From an uncultured Oscillospiraceae bacterium (lineage in GTDB: Bacteria; Bacillota; Clostridia; Oscillospirales; Ruminococcaceae): 64,000 bases of DNA. Position 1 is the stretch's first letter; the number at the start of each line of letters is the position of its first letter. The notes under the pieces were generated by a model. The model ran no database searches. It worked only from the letters and a program-made list of their open reading frames with translations, and had not been told where the DNA came from. Positions 7,713 to 15,978 of this stretch are shown here, in pieces. The position numbers were made by a program, and so were the translations under genes. The stretch spans positions 62,001 to 126,000 of the forward strand of contig CAJUAN010000002.1 of NCBI GenBank assembly GCA_910584715.1, read 5' to 3'.

Positions 7713-8705
7713 GCTTTTGAGTATCTTTTCTATCCTGTCAAGCTCATCGGGTGAAAAGTCAAGCTTTTTGACTGCCTCGGCGTTTTCCGCAAGCTGTTCT
7801 GGACGGCTTGCCCCAACAAGTACGGTGGTTACCTTTCCGTCCCGCAGTACCCACGACAGAGCCATTTGCGAAAGCTTTTGACCGCGCTCCGCGGCAAGCT
7901 CGTTAAGCGCGCGGAGCTTTTTCAGCATTGCATCGTCAAGCTCGTTTCCTATCCATGTTTTGCCTCTGCCCACGCGGGAATCCTCCGGTACGCCGTTGAG
8001 ATAGCGGTCGGTCAGGAAACCCTGGTACAGCGGGGAGAACACCGCAAGCCCGAAACCCTCTTTGGCGGCAAAATCGTAAAGACCGTCGTCCTCGATCCAG
8101 CGGTTCAGCATGGAGTAAGAGGGCTGATTCACCACAAAAGGCGTTTTCAGCTCATGAAAGATTTTCAGCATTTCAGCAGTCTGCTTTTTGTTGTAGTTGG
8201 ATATGCCCACATAGAGAGCCTTTCCTTGACGTACCGCGTTATCCAGCGCAAGTGCGGTCTCCTCAAGGGGCGTGTCTGGGTCGAAAATGTGGTGGTAGTA
8301 AATGTCAACATAGTCCAGTCCAAGACGTTTAAGGCTCTGGTCGAGAGAAGCGGTCAGGTATTTGCGGGAGCCGTTTTTGTCTCCGTAAGGCCCCGGCCAC
8401 ATATCGTATCCCGCTTTGGTTGTGATAATAAGCTCGTCGCGGTACTCGCCGAGACCGCGTTCAAGAATGCGGCGGAAGTTTTCCTCGGCTGAGCCGTTGT
8501 AGGGGCTGCCGTAATTATTTGCTATGTCGAACTGGGTGATACCTAAATTAAAGGCGGTTCGGCACATATTTTCCATGTTGTCGAATTTGTCAGTGAAGCC
8601 GAAGTTGTGCCAGAGCCCCAGCGAGACCGCGGGAAGCTTCAGTCCGCTTTTTCCGCAGCGGTTGTACACCATTGTATCGTAGCGTTTATCGTCTGCAATA
8701 AACAT
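7710..8705 (-). CDS. aldo-keto reductase, L-glyceraldehyde-3-phosphate reductase type
   Basis: About 331 residues, NAD(P)H-dependent carbonyl reductase with a TIM-barrel fold. It follows the YghZ/AKR14 pattern: YNRCGKSGLKLPAVSLGLW at the start, FDIANNYGSPYNGSAEE (catalytic Asp and Tyr), ITTKAGYDMWPGPYGD (catalytic Lys) and VDIYYHHIFDPDTPLEE (catalytic His). AKR14 enzymes reduce L-glyceraldehyde 3-phosphate and methylglyoxal; the exact substrate here is inferred. I start at the ATG at 8705, nine bases after GAAAGG; the ATG at 8714 lies inside that ribosome site. It is 18 bases downstream of the flavodoxin-like gene, so both are likely one detoxification transcript. Confidence 0.88.
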   Translation of the reverse strand: MFIADDKRYDTMVYNRCGKSGLKLPAVSLGLWHNFGFTDKFDNMENMCRTAFNLGITQFDIANNYGSPYNGSAEENFRRILERGLGEYRDELIITTKAGYDMWPGPYGDKNGSRKYLTASLDQSLKRLGLDYVDIYYHHIFDPDTPLEETALALDNAVRQGKALYVGISNYNKKQTAEMLKIFHELKTPFVVNQPSYSMLNRWIEDDGLYDFAAKEGFGLAVFSPLYQGFLTDRYLNGVPEDSRVGRGKTWIGNELDDAMLKKLRALNELAAERGQKLSQMALSWVLRDGKVTTVLVGASRPEQLAENAEAVKKLDFSPDELDRIEKILKS

Positions 8706-8723
8706 TAATAACATCCTTTCGTT

Positions 8724-9257
8724 TTAAAAATTTTTTCCGAGTTCGTATGCCTGACGGGGGTAATCGGTTTTTTCGAGCAGTTGTACGTTCGCGCAGTCAA
8801 CACATATGACGGTTCCGGCAACGTCCCAGCCGAGGTATTTTGCGGTACCCTCAAAAGAAGCTGCTGCTCCGTCGGCGGTGCTTTTGGAGTTATCAGCCAT
8901 TGTAACGAGCAGCGCGGTCTTTTTTCCGTTATGGAGAGCCGCATCGTTTGCGTAGAAGCGGTCAATGACAGCTTTTATCTGAGCAGTCACATCATAATAG
9001 TATATAGGCGATACAAACACAATGCCGTCGCTTTCAAGCAGATGAGGGTTGAGCTCTGTCATATCGTCCTTGAAAGCGCAGCCGCCGTCGGTTTTGTGGC
9101 ACTTTTCGCAGGCTATGCAAGGGTGTACATTTTTGAACGCTCCGTCAAAGCGGAATACCTCGTGTCCCGCGGACTCCGCACCCTTGATGAATTCTTCCGC
9201 CAGTCTTGCGGAGGTGCCGTTTTTGTGGGGACTGCCTGTAATTACCGTAATTTTCAT
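8724..9257 (-). CDS. NADPH-dependent FMN reductase / flavodoxin-like protein
   Basis: A 177-residue flavoprotein. GSPHKNGTSARL near the N-terminus is the FMN phosphate-binding loop of the flavodoxin-like fold. A cysteine cluster, CIACEKCHKTDGGC (about 47-60), matches the small NAD(P)H:FMN reductases related to iron-sulfur flavoproteins. PIYYYDVTAQIKAVIDRFY forms part of the FMN and dimer region. The ATG follows GAGGAGAG. It is first in a two-gene unit with the aldo-keto reductase and probably handles quinones or other electrophiles; that role is inferred. Confidence 0.85.
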   Translation of the reverse strand: MKITVITGSPHKNGTSARLAEEFIKGAESAGHEVFRFDGAFKNVHPCIACEKCHKTDGGCAFKDDMTELNPHLLESDGIVFVSPIYYYDVTAQIKAVIDRFYANDAALHNGKKTALLVTMADNSKSTADGAAASFEGTAKYLGWDVAGTVICVDCANVQLLEKTDYPRQAYELGKNF

Positions 9258-9282
9258 AAGTACTCTCTCCTCATAAAATTAT

Positions 9283-9311
9283 TTTATAAAAAGTTTAAGC
9301 CGAATTTACAA
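9283..9311 (-). promoter_or_regulatory. promoter of the flavodoxin/aldo-keto reductase pair
   Basis: On the minus strand TTGTAA (9306-9311) and TATAAA (9283-9288) are 17 bases apart, 26 bases before the flavodoxin start. Confidence 0.55.
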
Positions 9312-9321
9312 TAATTAAAGT

Positions 9322-9356
9322 TTAACGCACGGCGTCCATAAAACGCCGTACGTTAA
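9322..9356 (-). terminator. terminator of adhE
   Basis: Fourteen-base stem with one wobble (ACGCCGTACGTTAA against TTAACGCACGGCGT) and a seven-base loop, 26 bases beyond the adhE stop. The tail is T/A rich in both directions, so it may work both ways. Confidence 0.65.
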
Positions 9357-9381
9357 TTTTAGGAAAATATTAAAGTCAGGA

Positions 9382-12021
9382 TTATTTGCCGTAGTATGCC
9401 TTTCTGTAAAGCTCCTTGAGCTCGTCGATCCTGGGAAGTCTTGGATTAGCGGTTGTGCACTGGTCGTCGAACGCCTTGTAGGCAAGACCCTCGAGAGCGT
9501 CGTTATAGGTCTTTTCATCAATGTAGGAACGCTTATCCTTTTCGCCGGCTTCCTTGATAGAGAGAGGAATGCCTACCTCTGTCATGAGCTTTCTCACCGC
9601 GTCGGCAAGAGCCTTAACTCCGTCGGCGTCGGAAGCGTTCTGAGGAACGAAGCCCATCATCTTTGCGATCTCCGCGTAACGCTCGGGGGCCATATAGTGA
9701 TCGTACTTAGGCCATGCCGCGAATTTAGTAGGAGTGGGCTGACCGTTGTACTCGATAACGTGAGGCAGCAGGTAAGCGTTTGCAAGTCCGTGAGGGATGT
9801 GGAACTCGCCGCCCAGCTTGTGAGCCAGAGAGTGGTTTACGCCCAGGAACGCGTTGGTGAACGCCATACCTGCGATACAGGAAGCGTTGTGCATTTTCTC
9901 TCTTGCAACGCGGTCGGCAGTGTTGTATGAATCGGGGAGGTACTTAAACACCAACTTGATAGCCTGGAGAGCCAAAGCGTCGGTGTAGTCGTTGGCAAGA
10001 ATGGAAACATAAGCCTCGATAGCGTGAGTGAGAACGTCCAGACCTGTGAAAGCCGTGGAGGACTTAGGCACGGTGTAAACGAACTGAGGGTCAACGATAG
10101 CGATATCGGGAGTAAGCTCGTAGTCGGCAAGAGGATACTTCATGTTCTTGGACTTGTCGGAAATTACCGCAAAGGAGGTTACCTCGGAGCCAGTACCGGA
10201 GGTTGTGGGGATAGCCACCATTTTAGCCTTTTTACCCAGCTTGGGGAACTTATAGACTCTCTTGCGGATATCCATGAACTTCTGAGCCATGCCTACGAAG
10301 TCCGCGTCGGGATTCTCGTAGAACAGCCACATAGCCTTTGCAGCGTCCATAGCGGAGCCGCCGCCCAGAGCGATAACAACGTCGGGCTTAAAGGAGTTCA
10401 TTACCTCCGCGCCCTTACGTACTGTTGTAAGATCGGGATCGGGCTCTACCTCGCTGAATATTTCTATAGCGGGCTGAGTAGCGTTCTTTTCCAGCTGATA
10501 GATAACTCTGTCAACATAGCCGAACTGAACCATGCCGGGGTCGGCAACGATCATAGCCTTGTGGATATTGGGCATCTTAGCCAGATACTGAACGGAACCG
10601 GGTTCAAAATAGATCTTCTCGGGAACCTTAAACCACTGCATATTCAATCTCCTCTTCGCAACTTTCTTTCTGTTTACAAGGTTCTTGGCGGTAACGTTCT
10701 CCGAAACGGAGTTCTTTCCGTAAGAGCCGCAGCCCAGTGTCAGGGACGGAGCCATGGAGTTGTAAACGTCGCCGATAGCACCGAAAGAAGCGGGAGAGTT
10801 AACTACGATACGGCTTGCCTGCATTGTGGAGCCGTAACGCTCGATGATATCTTCGTCGGATGAGTGAACGACAGCGGTGTGTCCCGCGCCGTGCTTAAGC
10901 ATTTCCTCGCACATTTCAAAGGCATGGTCTGTGGTATCGGCTTTTACTACCGCAAGAACAGGGGAGAGCTTCTCCAGAGCGAGAGGATATTTTTCCGCGT
11001 CTGTGCCGGGAAGCTCAACGCAGAGCACCTTTGTCTCCTTGGGAATGGTGATGCCCGCCTTTTCGGCGATCTGCCAGGGATACTGACCAACGACCCAGGG
11101 CTGTACAGCCATTTTCTCAACGTTGATAACAACGTCCTGTATCTTCTGTATCTCGTCGGGCTTAGCGAAATAGCAGCCGTGGTATTTCATGAAGCCTACA
11201 GCCTCGTCGTAAACCTCGGAGTCAATGATCGCAGCCTGCTCGGAAGCGCAGATCATACCGTTGTCAAAGGATTTGGAAAGAACCAGATCGTGAACAGCCT
11301 GCTTGATGTTAGCGGTTTTATCGATATAGCAGGGAGTGTTGCCGGGGCCAACGCCGAGAGCGGGCTTACCTGCGGAATAAGCGGCTTTTACCATTCCGGG
11401 GCCGCCTGTGGCAAGGATAGTGGCAACGTCGGGGTGGTTCATGAGAAGACCGGTAGCTTCAACGGAGGGATACTCTATCCACTGTATGCAGTGCTTGGGA
11501 GCGCCTGCTTTAACGGCAGCTTCGAGAAGTATCTCAGCAGCTTTCTTGGAGCACTGCTGAGCAGAGGGGTGGAAGCCGAAGATAATGGGGTTTCTTGTCT
11601 TAGCGCAGATTATAGCCTTGAACATTGTGGTGGAAGTAGGGTTAGTTGTGGGAGTTACGCCGCATACGATACCAACCGGCTCTGCGATCTCCATATAGCT
11701 TTCGTCAACGTTGTCCTCGATAACGCCGACGGTTTTTTCGTGCTTGATCGAGTGCCAGATGTACTCTGTGGAAAAGATGTTCTTGGTAACCTTGTCCTCG
11801 AAAATACCTCTGCCTGTTTCCTCAACAGCCATTTTGGCAAGCTCCATCTGAGCGGAAAGTCCTGCCAGAGCCATTGCCTCTGTGATTTTGTCGACTTGTT
11901 CCTGATCGAGAGCCATATACTCTTCAAGAGCTTTTTTCGCGTTGCTCACAAGAGTGTTGATCATCTCGGCAGTTTCGACCTTTGCTTCCTCGGTAACGGG
12001 AGCGTTCTTTTCCTTTGCCAT
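9382..12021 (-). CDS. adhE: bifunctional acetaldehyde-CoA / alcohol dehydrogenase AdhE
   Basis: An 879-residue fusion enzyme that reduces acetyl-CoA to acetaldehyde and then to ethanol, re-oxidising two NADH per acetyl-CoA; it forms spirosome filaments in known cases. The N-terminal aldehyde dehydrogenase half has the catalytic cysteine in NGMICASEQAAI (about residue 245). The C-terminal iron alcohol dehydrogenase half (from about 455) has GGGSAMDAAKAMW and the metal-binding histidines in GLDVLTHAIEAYVS and NHSLAHKLGG. Length is normal. AAAGGCGG precedes the ATG. Promoter and two Rex-like operators upstream fit induction when NADH is high. It is monocistronic. Confidence 0.97.
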   Translation of the reverse strand: MAKEKNAPVTEEAKVETAEMINTLVSNAKKALEEYMALDQEQVDKITEAMALAGLSAQMELAKMAVEETGRGIFEDKVTKNIFSTEYIWHSIKHEKTVGVIEDNVDESYMEIAEPVGIVCGVTPTTNPTSTTMFKAIICAKTRNPIIFGFHPSAQQCSKKAAEILLEAAVKAGAPKHCIQWIEYPSVEATGLLMNHPDVATILATGGPGMVKAAYSAGKPALGVGPGNTPCYIDKTANIKQAVHDLVLSKSFDNGMICASEQAAIIDSEVYDEAVGFMKYHGCYFAKPDEIQKIQDVVINVEKMAVQPWVVGQYPWQIAEKAGITIPKETKVLCVELPGTDAEKYPLALEKLSPVLAVVKADTTDHAFEMCEEMLKHGAGHTAVVHSSDEDIIERYGSTMQASRIVVNSPASFGAIGDVYNSMAPSLTLGCGSYGKNSVSENVTAKNLVNRKKVAKRRLNMQWFKVPEKIYFEPGSVQYLAKMPNIHKAMIVADPGMVQFGYVDRVIYQLEKNATQPAIEIFSEVEPDPDLTTVRKGAEVMNSFKPDVVIALGGGSAMDAAKAMWLFYENPDADFVGMAQKFMDIRKRVYKFPKLGKKAKMVAIPTTSGTGSEVTSFAVISDKSKNMKYPLADYELTPDIAIVDPQFVYTVPKSSTAFTGLDVLTHAIEAYVSILANDYTDALALQAIKLVFKYLPDSYNTADRVAREKMHNASCIAGMAFTNAFLGVNHSLAHKLGGEFHIPHGLANAYLLPHVIEYNGQPTPTKFAAWPKYDHYMAPERYAEIAKMMGFVPQNASDADGVKALADAVRKLMTEVGIPLSIKEAGEKDKRSYIDEKTYNDALEGLAYKAFDDQCTTANPRLPRIDELKELYRKAYYGK

Positions 12022-12108
12022 GTTTGATTCCGCCTTTCATTTTTTTCACCGCAGGGGTGATTTTTTATAACAGCAGACGCTTAAAGCGTTACGCTGTGAT
12101 TACCGTTA

Positions 12109-12126
12109 TTGTTAAATTTATCACAA
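12109..12126. promoter_or_regulatory. Rex-like operator 1 of adhE
   Basis: TTGTTAAATTTATCACAA fits the Rex consensus TTGTTAANNNNTTAACAA closely, with a weaker right half. It covers the predicted transcription start of adhE. Rex represses when NADH is low. Confidence 0.75.
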
Positions 12127-12130
12127 TCTT

Positions 12131-12159
12131 ATTGTACCACAACGCCATAAAAACGTCAA
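12131..12159 (-). promoter_or_regulatory. adhE promoter
   Basis: On the minus strand TTGACG (12154-12159) and TACAAT (12131-12136) are 17 bases apart. The predicted start near 12124 gives a leader of about 100 bases. The promoter is bracketed by the two Rex-like sites. Confidence 0.8.
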
Positions 12160-12167
12160 TGAATATA

Positions 12168-12185
12168 TTGTTAATTTTATAACAA
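12168..12185. promoter_or_regulatory. Rex-like operator 2 of adhE
   Basis: TTGTTAATTTTATAACAA is a near-perfect dyad of the Rex type directly upstream of the adhE -35 box, centred 59 bases from operator 1. Confidence 0.75.
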
Positions 12186-12398
12186 AGTTTTGGTACTAAT
12201 TGTACACTCGCAATTACAATTTTTGTAAAAAAATAATTCAGGATTTATCACAAGCAATTATAGTATATACATATATAATTATAAATCATGAGGTAAAGTT
12301 TGTCAATACCGAAAGAAGGTACAATCATGGAAATAAATTTTGTTTAGCGGTTTACTTAACATATGAATTGCCTTTCCATGGATTTAACCCGTCAAATA
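12186..12398. other. AT-rich spacer between adhE and the DIP1984 gene
   Basis: About 210 bases of AT-rich DNA between divergent promoters. Apart from the Rex-type and promoter elements at its edges I see only very short frames and no convincing RNA structure. Confidence 0.5.
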
Positions 12399-12427
12399 TT
12401 GACTTTTTTCTTTTCGGGTGCTATACT
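12399..12427 (+). promoter_or_regulatory. promoter of the DIP1984-family gene
   Basis: TTGACT (12399-12404) and TATACT (12422-12427) with a 17-base spacer, 48 bases before the chosen start. Confidence 0.8.
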
Positions 12428-12475
12428 GTAACTATAAATTATAAATTACAAAGATACAAAAGGAGCTGTCAGAAC

Positions 12476-12928
12476 ATGAAGCTTGCGGAAGCCTTAGATC
12501 TTCGTGCAGATACGGCGAAGCGTCTGTCTCAATTAAGCGAGCGGCTTATAGCAAACGCAAAAGTTCAAGAAGGCGATTCTCCCGCGGAAGACCCGGCTGA
12601 GCTGCTTGAAGAGCTTGACCGTCTCACGGATCAGCTTGAAAATCTGATATCGCGTATAAACCTCACCAACAGCAAGACTGTATACGAGGGAAAAACTCTT
12701 ACGGAAATGATCGCAGCAAAGGATACGCTTTCTCTGAAAAGCTCGATACTGCGGAATTTTCTTGCGTCGGCAAGCGCGAAAACCGACCGCTACTCCAATA
12801 AGGAGATACGCATTGTCAGTACCGTAAATGTCAGGGAACTGCAAAAAAGATCCGATGAAATTTCCGAGGAAATACGCAGACTCAACGTGAAAATTCAGGA
12901 GCTGAACTGGTCGTCTGATCTGCTTTAA
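12476..12928 (+). CDS. DIP1984-family protein
   Basis: A 150-residue, highly charged helical protein of the DIP1984 family (function not established). It reads MKLAEALDLRADTAKRLSQL at the N-terminus and contains ISRINLTNSKT and a long heptad-like C-terminal helix, so a coiled-coil oligomer is likely. The frame is open further upstream to 12200, but that part is AT-rich, spans the promoter and does not resemble protein. AGGAG at 12460-12464 supports 12476. It has its own promoter and terminator. Confidence 0.8.
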   Translation: MKLAEALDLRADTAKRLSQLSERLIANAKVQEGDSPAEDPAELLEELDRLTDQLENLISRINLTNSKTVYEGKTLTEMIAAKDTLSLKSSILRNFLASASAKTDRYSNKEIRIVSTVNVRELQKRSDEISEEIRRLNVKIQELNWSSDLL

Positions 12929-13124
12929 ACAGTATTATGAGGCTGTACTGATCGCATTGGTTTGCCGGCGGGAGAGGGCGTAAACGTGCCGGACGTTTTC
13001 CGGAAATTGCAAAAGCGGAACGGAGCGTATCGCACAGGCATTTTAACGCTCAGCATTGTTACAGCTGCATTTTTATTCGTTATTTTTACCACCATACGCC
13101 GTCCGCCGGAGGGTGGGAACGGGG
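12929..13124. other. intergenic region without a supported gene
   Basis: A short frame (12962-13165, +) has a hydrophobic stretch but no ribosome site and ends inside the terminator stem, so it was not called. I see nothing else convincing before the terminator at 13125. Confidence 0.4.
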
Positions 13125-13160
13125 ATACCCCCTTGTTTTTTAGAACAAGGGGGTATTTTT
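13125..13160 (+). terminator. strong terminator of the DIP1984 gene
   Basis: Thirteen-base perfect stem ATACCCCCTTGTT/AACAAGGGGGTAT with a six-base loop and a TTTT tail. Confidence 0.9.
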
Positions 13161-13198
13161 CATAAAACGGAGACGGTTCACACCGTCCCTGCAAATAT

Positions 13199-15142
13199 TT
13201 ACATTCTTTCCCTGGAATATCCGCGGTGCTTGCGGTGAATAGCTTTCTGAGCATACATAAGCTCGTCTGCCGATTTGATAAACTCGTCTATAGACTTCTC
13301 CGAAGCAGGAGTCAAAGAACAAGTGCCGCAGCTTGCTTCAATGAGATAAGGCTTGCCAGATGAAGCGTTGTAATTTTCCAGATACTCGTTGAACCGATTC
13401 AGGAAATCCTCGGCATAATTATCTGTAAGACAGACTCCTGCGGCTATGTATTCGTCTCCGCCGAAGCGCGCAACAATATCGTTCTTTCCAGAAGCTGCAC
13501 CGAGAGCCTTTGCAATGGTCGTGATAGCGTTGTCGCCCTCGTGGTGACCGTATGTATCGTTTATTCCTTTAAGATTGTCAAGATCGACCGAAACTATCAT
13601 AAAGCCTCTGCCGTCTGCAATACACTTATCGTAAAGCTTTGGTGTAAACTGATAAAAACCGCGGCGGTTATAGAGATTAGTCATAGAGTCGCGTATATAC
13701 ATTTCCTCGAGTCTGCCGACCACATTTTTCAGTTCGGACTGGATACGAGCGTTTTCAAGAACTCTGCTGATATTTGTTATCAGCGAATGAAGCAGGTGGA
13801 AGTTCCTGTCAACATAGCGGAATTCAAACGCCACATAGCCAATAGCCCTGTCCTGGAAATGGAGCGGCAGGAAAGTGATATTATCGTACTTTTCCATAAG
13901 TCCATCAAAATCGGGGAGCAGCTCCGCAGTATTGAAAGGCTTCAAGAAATCATAATATTTATCATTGATACCGTGCAGCACATAGCCTATTCTTTCGCTG
14001 TAACCATCTTTCTGGTAAACGTCATAGGACTGGTAAACGTCTTCAAGTCTTTCAACTCCCGATACAAAGTTGTCGCATATGCACAGCCAGCATTCTTTTG
14101 TCCACATATCCTTCAGGAAAGGCTTTATCCTCTCAAGCGTTTCGTCAAATGAGTAGCTGCCTGTTGCCGCCTCGGACATATGGACGATAGAGTCGGAAAA
14201 ACCGTTCCACAGATCAACCTGTTCGTACAGTTCGTGTTTAAGTCTGTTGTCCTCCGTCGAAAGTCTTGCCGCTTTGCAGCCGCAGGATTCACGGTACAGT
14301 ATAGTTCCGTCCACGGTTTCGCTTCCCACGGGAGGTATTTCGCCGTTTATTATCTGAAAAATACGCTGCGCCGCAACTTTTCCTGTCTCCGTTATATTTC
14401 TTTTCAATGTGGTTATTGAGGGAAAGTGGGTATTTCCCTCAGGGATACCGTCCATTCCGGTAACTATGACGTCGTCAGGTACAAGGTATCCGAGCTCGTT
14501 AAGCTTTGAGCACACGCCTATAGCCATTGAATCGTTGGCACAGACAAATGCTTCAGGCATGGAATGAAATTTATCGTAATGTCTCTGTACGGCTTCCGCA
14601 GCGCCTGCCCACCAGAAGTACCCGTAATCTATGCTGTCGTCTGTCACCTCAAGACCGTATTCCGCCATAACGCTTCGGAATACATTTTCACGCGCGTCAG
14701 AAACATCGTTTCCTTTCATTGCGCCGAGGAATTTTATATGTTTCGCGCCGTGCTCCGTAATAACATGGCGGACAACCTCCTCCAGCGCCTCCTCATAGCC
14801 TTGGGAAATGGAGTAAGCTGAATCAACTTCAACGTCCATGGAAATAACGGGAATATTATGGCTGCCGGCTTTTTTGATAAGGTCGCCCATAACAGTTCCC
14901 TTATCGACCAGCGTGACCGACATAAGCACAATAGCGTCTATAATGTCGAAGTTTATCAGGTTAAAGATATTCATTTCGCCGGCGTCGTAAGCGTCGCCGT
15001 CGTATTTATTTGACAGGGATTGAAACCAAAGCACGTGCAGACCGAGCTCCGCACATCTGTCCGAAAAGCTTTGTACAAACGGATTATTGTACAAATCGTC
15101 TGTTCCGCACGAGACCAGAGCAACAATGCCGTTCCTCTCCAT
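13199..15142 (-). CDS. periplasmic-binding-like sensor fused to GGDEF diguanylate cyclase domain
   Basis: A 647-residue cytosolic signalling protein without signal peptide or membrane segment. Residues about 4-290 form a LacI/ribose-binding-type domain with no DNA-binding head (IVALVSCGTDDLYNNPFVQS; ANDSMAIGVCSKLNELGY; DDVIVTGMDGIPEG). A middle region (about 300-480) is sensor- or linker-like, and a GGDEF domain follows from about 490. The active-site motif is GGDEY (about 561-565), a change from GGDEF. The allosteric I-site RxxD is absent: the aligned stretch reads GKND. It would make c-di-GMP in response to an intracellular sugar-like ligand, if active. GGGAGGG precedes the ATG. Confidence 0.88.
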   Translation of the reverse strand: MERNGIVALVSCGTDDLYNNPFVQSFSDRCAELGLHVLWFQSLSNKYDGDAYDAGEMNIFNLINFDIIDAIVLMSVTLVDKGTVMGDLIKKAGSHNIPVISMDVEVDSAYSISQGYEEALEEVVRHVITEHGAKHIKFLGAMKGNDVSDARENVFRSVMAEYGLEVTDDSIDYGYFWWAGAAEAVQRHYDKFHSMPEAFVCANDSMAIGVCSKLNELGYLVPDDVIVTGMDGIPEGNTHFPSITTLKRNITETGKVAAQRIFQIINGEIPPVGSETVDGTILYRESCGCKAARLSTEDNRLKHELYEQVDLWNGFSDSIVHMSEAATGSYSFDETLERIKPFLKDMWTKECWLCICDNFVSGVERLEDVYQSYDVYQKDGYSERIGYVLHGINDKYYDFLKPFNTAELLPDFDGLMEKYDNITFLPLHFQDRAIGYVAFEFRYVDRNFHLLHSLITNISRVLENARIQSELKNVVGRLEEMYIRDSMTNLYNRRGFYQFTPKLYDKCIADGRGFMIVSVDLDNLKGINDTYGHHEGDNAITTIAKALGAASGKNDIVARFGGDEYIAAGVCLTDNYAEDFLNRFNEYLENYNASSGKPYLIEASCGTCSLTPASEKSIDEFIKSADELMYAQKAIHRKHRGYSRERM

Positions 15143-15172
15143 TTTTTTCCCTCCCGAATTTTTTCTTTAATA

Positions 15173-15201
15173 ATTATATCATAATCGGGCAAATCTAACA
15201 A
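15173..15201 (-). promoter_or_regulatory. promoter of the GGDEF gene
   Basis: Minus-strand TTGTTA (15196-15201) and TATAAT (15173-15178), 17 bases apart, about 30 bases before the start codon. Confidence 0.75.
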
Positions 15202-15253
15202 TGTACAAATAATTAACAAATTAAAAACAATTCACTAATTAGTCTGAATTTGT

Positions 15254-15290
15254 AAAAAAAATCACAGAATTTCATATGAAATCCTGTGAT
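15254..15290 (-). terminator. terminator of the 104-residue gene
   Basis: Inverted repeat ATCACAG(A)ATTTCAT/ATGAAAT(C)CTGTGAT at 15261-15290, followed on the minus strand by a run of T (A run at 15254-15260). Confidence 0.85.
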
Positions 15291-15316
15291 TTTTGCATAG
15301 CGTTTTAACGGAAATT

Positions 15317-15631
15317 TTACTGCCTTGAAAGCCATGCGTAAGCAATGTCCAAAGCCTCATAAAGGCTGCTTTTTTCGCTCTGTTTCTGGATAGCCTCCAT
15401 CGGCGAAAGCTTTTCGTCGGTAGCCATTTTGTAGATCTTGACTCTGCTTGCCACGTCCAGATCGCCGATCTTGGTCTTCTCAGTGATCTGCATCCAGATG
15501 ACATACTCGTCGTTCATGTTTCCGTAATATATTTCGTCCTTGTTCCTTACAAGAGGGTACCCCTTATAGCTGAGAAAGCTGCTTCCTTTAGCGGTCTCCT
15601 CGTTTGTCTGAACAGTTTTTGTTTCTGCCAT
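15317..15631 (-). CDS. conserved hypothetical protein, 104 residues
   Basis: A small soluble protein with no membrane segment. It reads SFLSYKGYPLVRNKDEIYYG then DEYVIWMQITEKTKIGDLDV, with an alpha-helical C-terminus (SPMEAIQKQSEKSSLYEALD). I do not recognise a named family. It has its own strong promoter, a GGAGG ribosome site and a strong terminator, so it is a free-standing gene, probably well expressed. Confidence 0.75.
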   Translation of the reverse strand: MAETKTVQTNEETAKGSSFLSYKGYPLVRNKDEIYYGNMNDEYVIWMQITEKTKIGDLDVASRVKIYKMATDEKLSPMEAIQKQSEKSSLYEALDIAYAWLSRQ

Positions 15632-15771
15632 TGCATTTCCTCCTTTTCTTGTCGGTTAATCGGTTTGTCGGTTTTTAGATTTGTGCAGGAGTTTAAATTC
15701 CGTATCAATGTATAAATCATATCGAAGGCTTACTGCTTTGCCGTCTGATACTTTATAAGCCTCCTGAAATA

Positions 15772-15800
15772 ATTATAACATATTATTTTCATAATTTCAA
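15772..15800 (-). promoter_or_regulatory. promoter of the 104-residue gene
   Basis: Minus-strand TTGAAA (15795-15800), 17-base spacer, TATAAT (15772-15777). This gives a leader of about 130 bases in which I see no known riboswitch. Confidence 0.8.
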
Positions 15801-15863
15801 CAGAAATTTATAAAAAACCTGCAAAAATTTTCCGCAGACTTCTGCGAATCGGCAAAAGTCAGT

Positions 15864-15889
15864 CAGGGATTCGACCATCCCTGTTTTTT
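15864..15889 (+). terminator. orphan terminator-like hairpin, + orientation
   Basis: CAGGGAT/ATCCCTG stem with a six-base loop and TTTTTT on the + strand, lying between two minus-strand genes. No + strand gene precedes it. The stretch 15801-15978 holds nothing else I can name. Confidence 0.5.
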
Positions 15890-15978
15890 ACACTGCTTTG
15901 CCGCGTCTTGAACGGGCAGCCTTACCAGTATACCGTGTTTCTGATAAAAAGCAAGTCGAAATCAGATGTCAAATCAAT

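Noticed and set aside
10024..12027. Long open frames on the + strand opposite adhE
   Set aside because: They mirror the adhE codon pattern, have no ribosome sites and no recognisable domains; adhE itself is unambiguous.
12200..12475. Long N-terminal extension of the DIP1984 protein
   Set aside because: The stretch contains the promoter and AT-rich spacer; the family starts at the ATG at 12476, which has its own ribosome site.
12962..13165. Small + strand frame with a hydrophobic segment
   Set aside because: No Shine-Dalgarno sequence, and its 3' end lies inside a strong terminator stem.
15864..15889. Possible tRNA T-arm (GGGATTCGACCATCCC)
   Set aside because: The loop and stem lengths do not fit a T-arm and no acceptor or anticodon arm is present.
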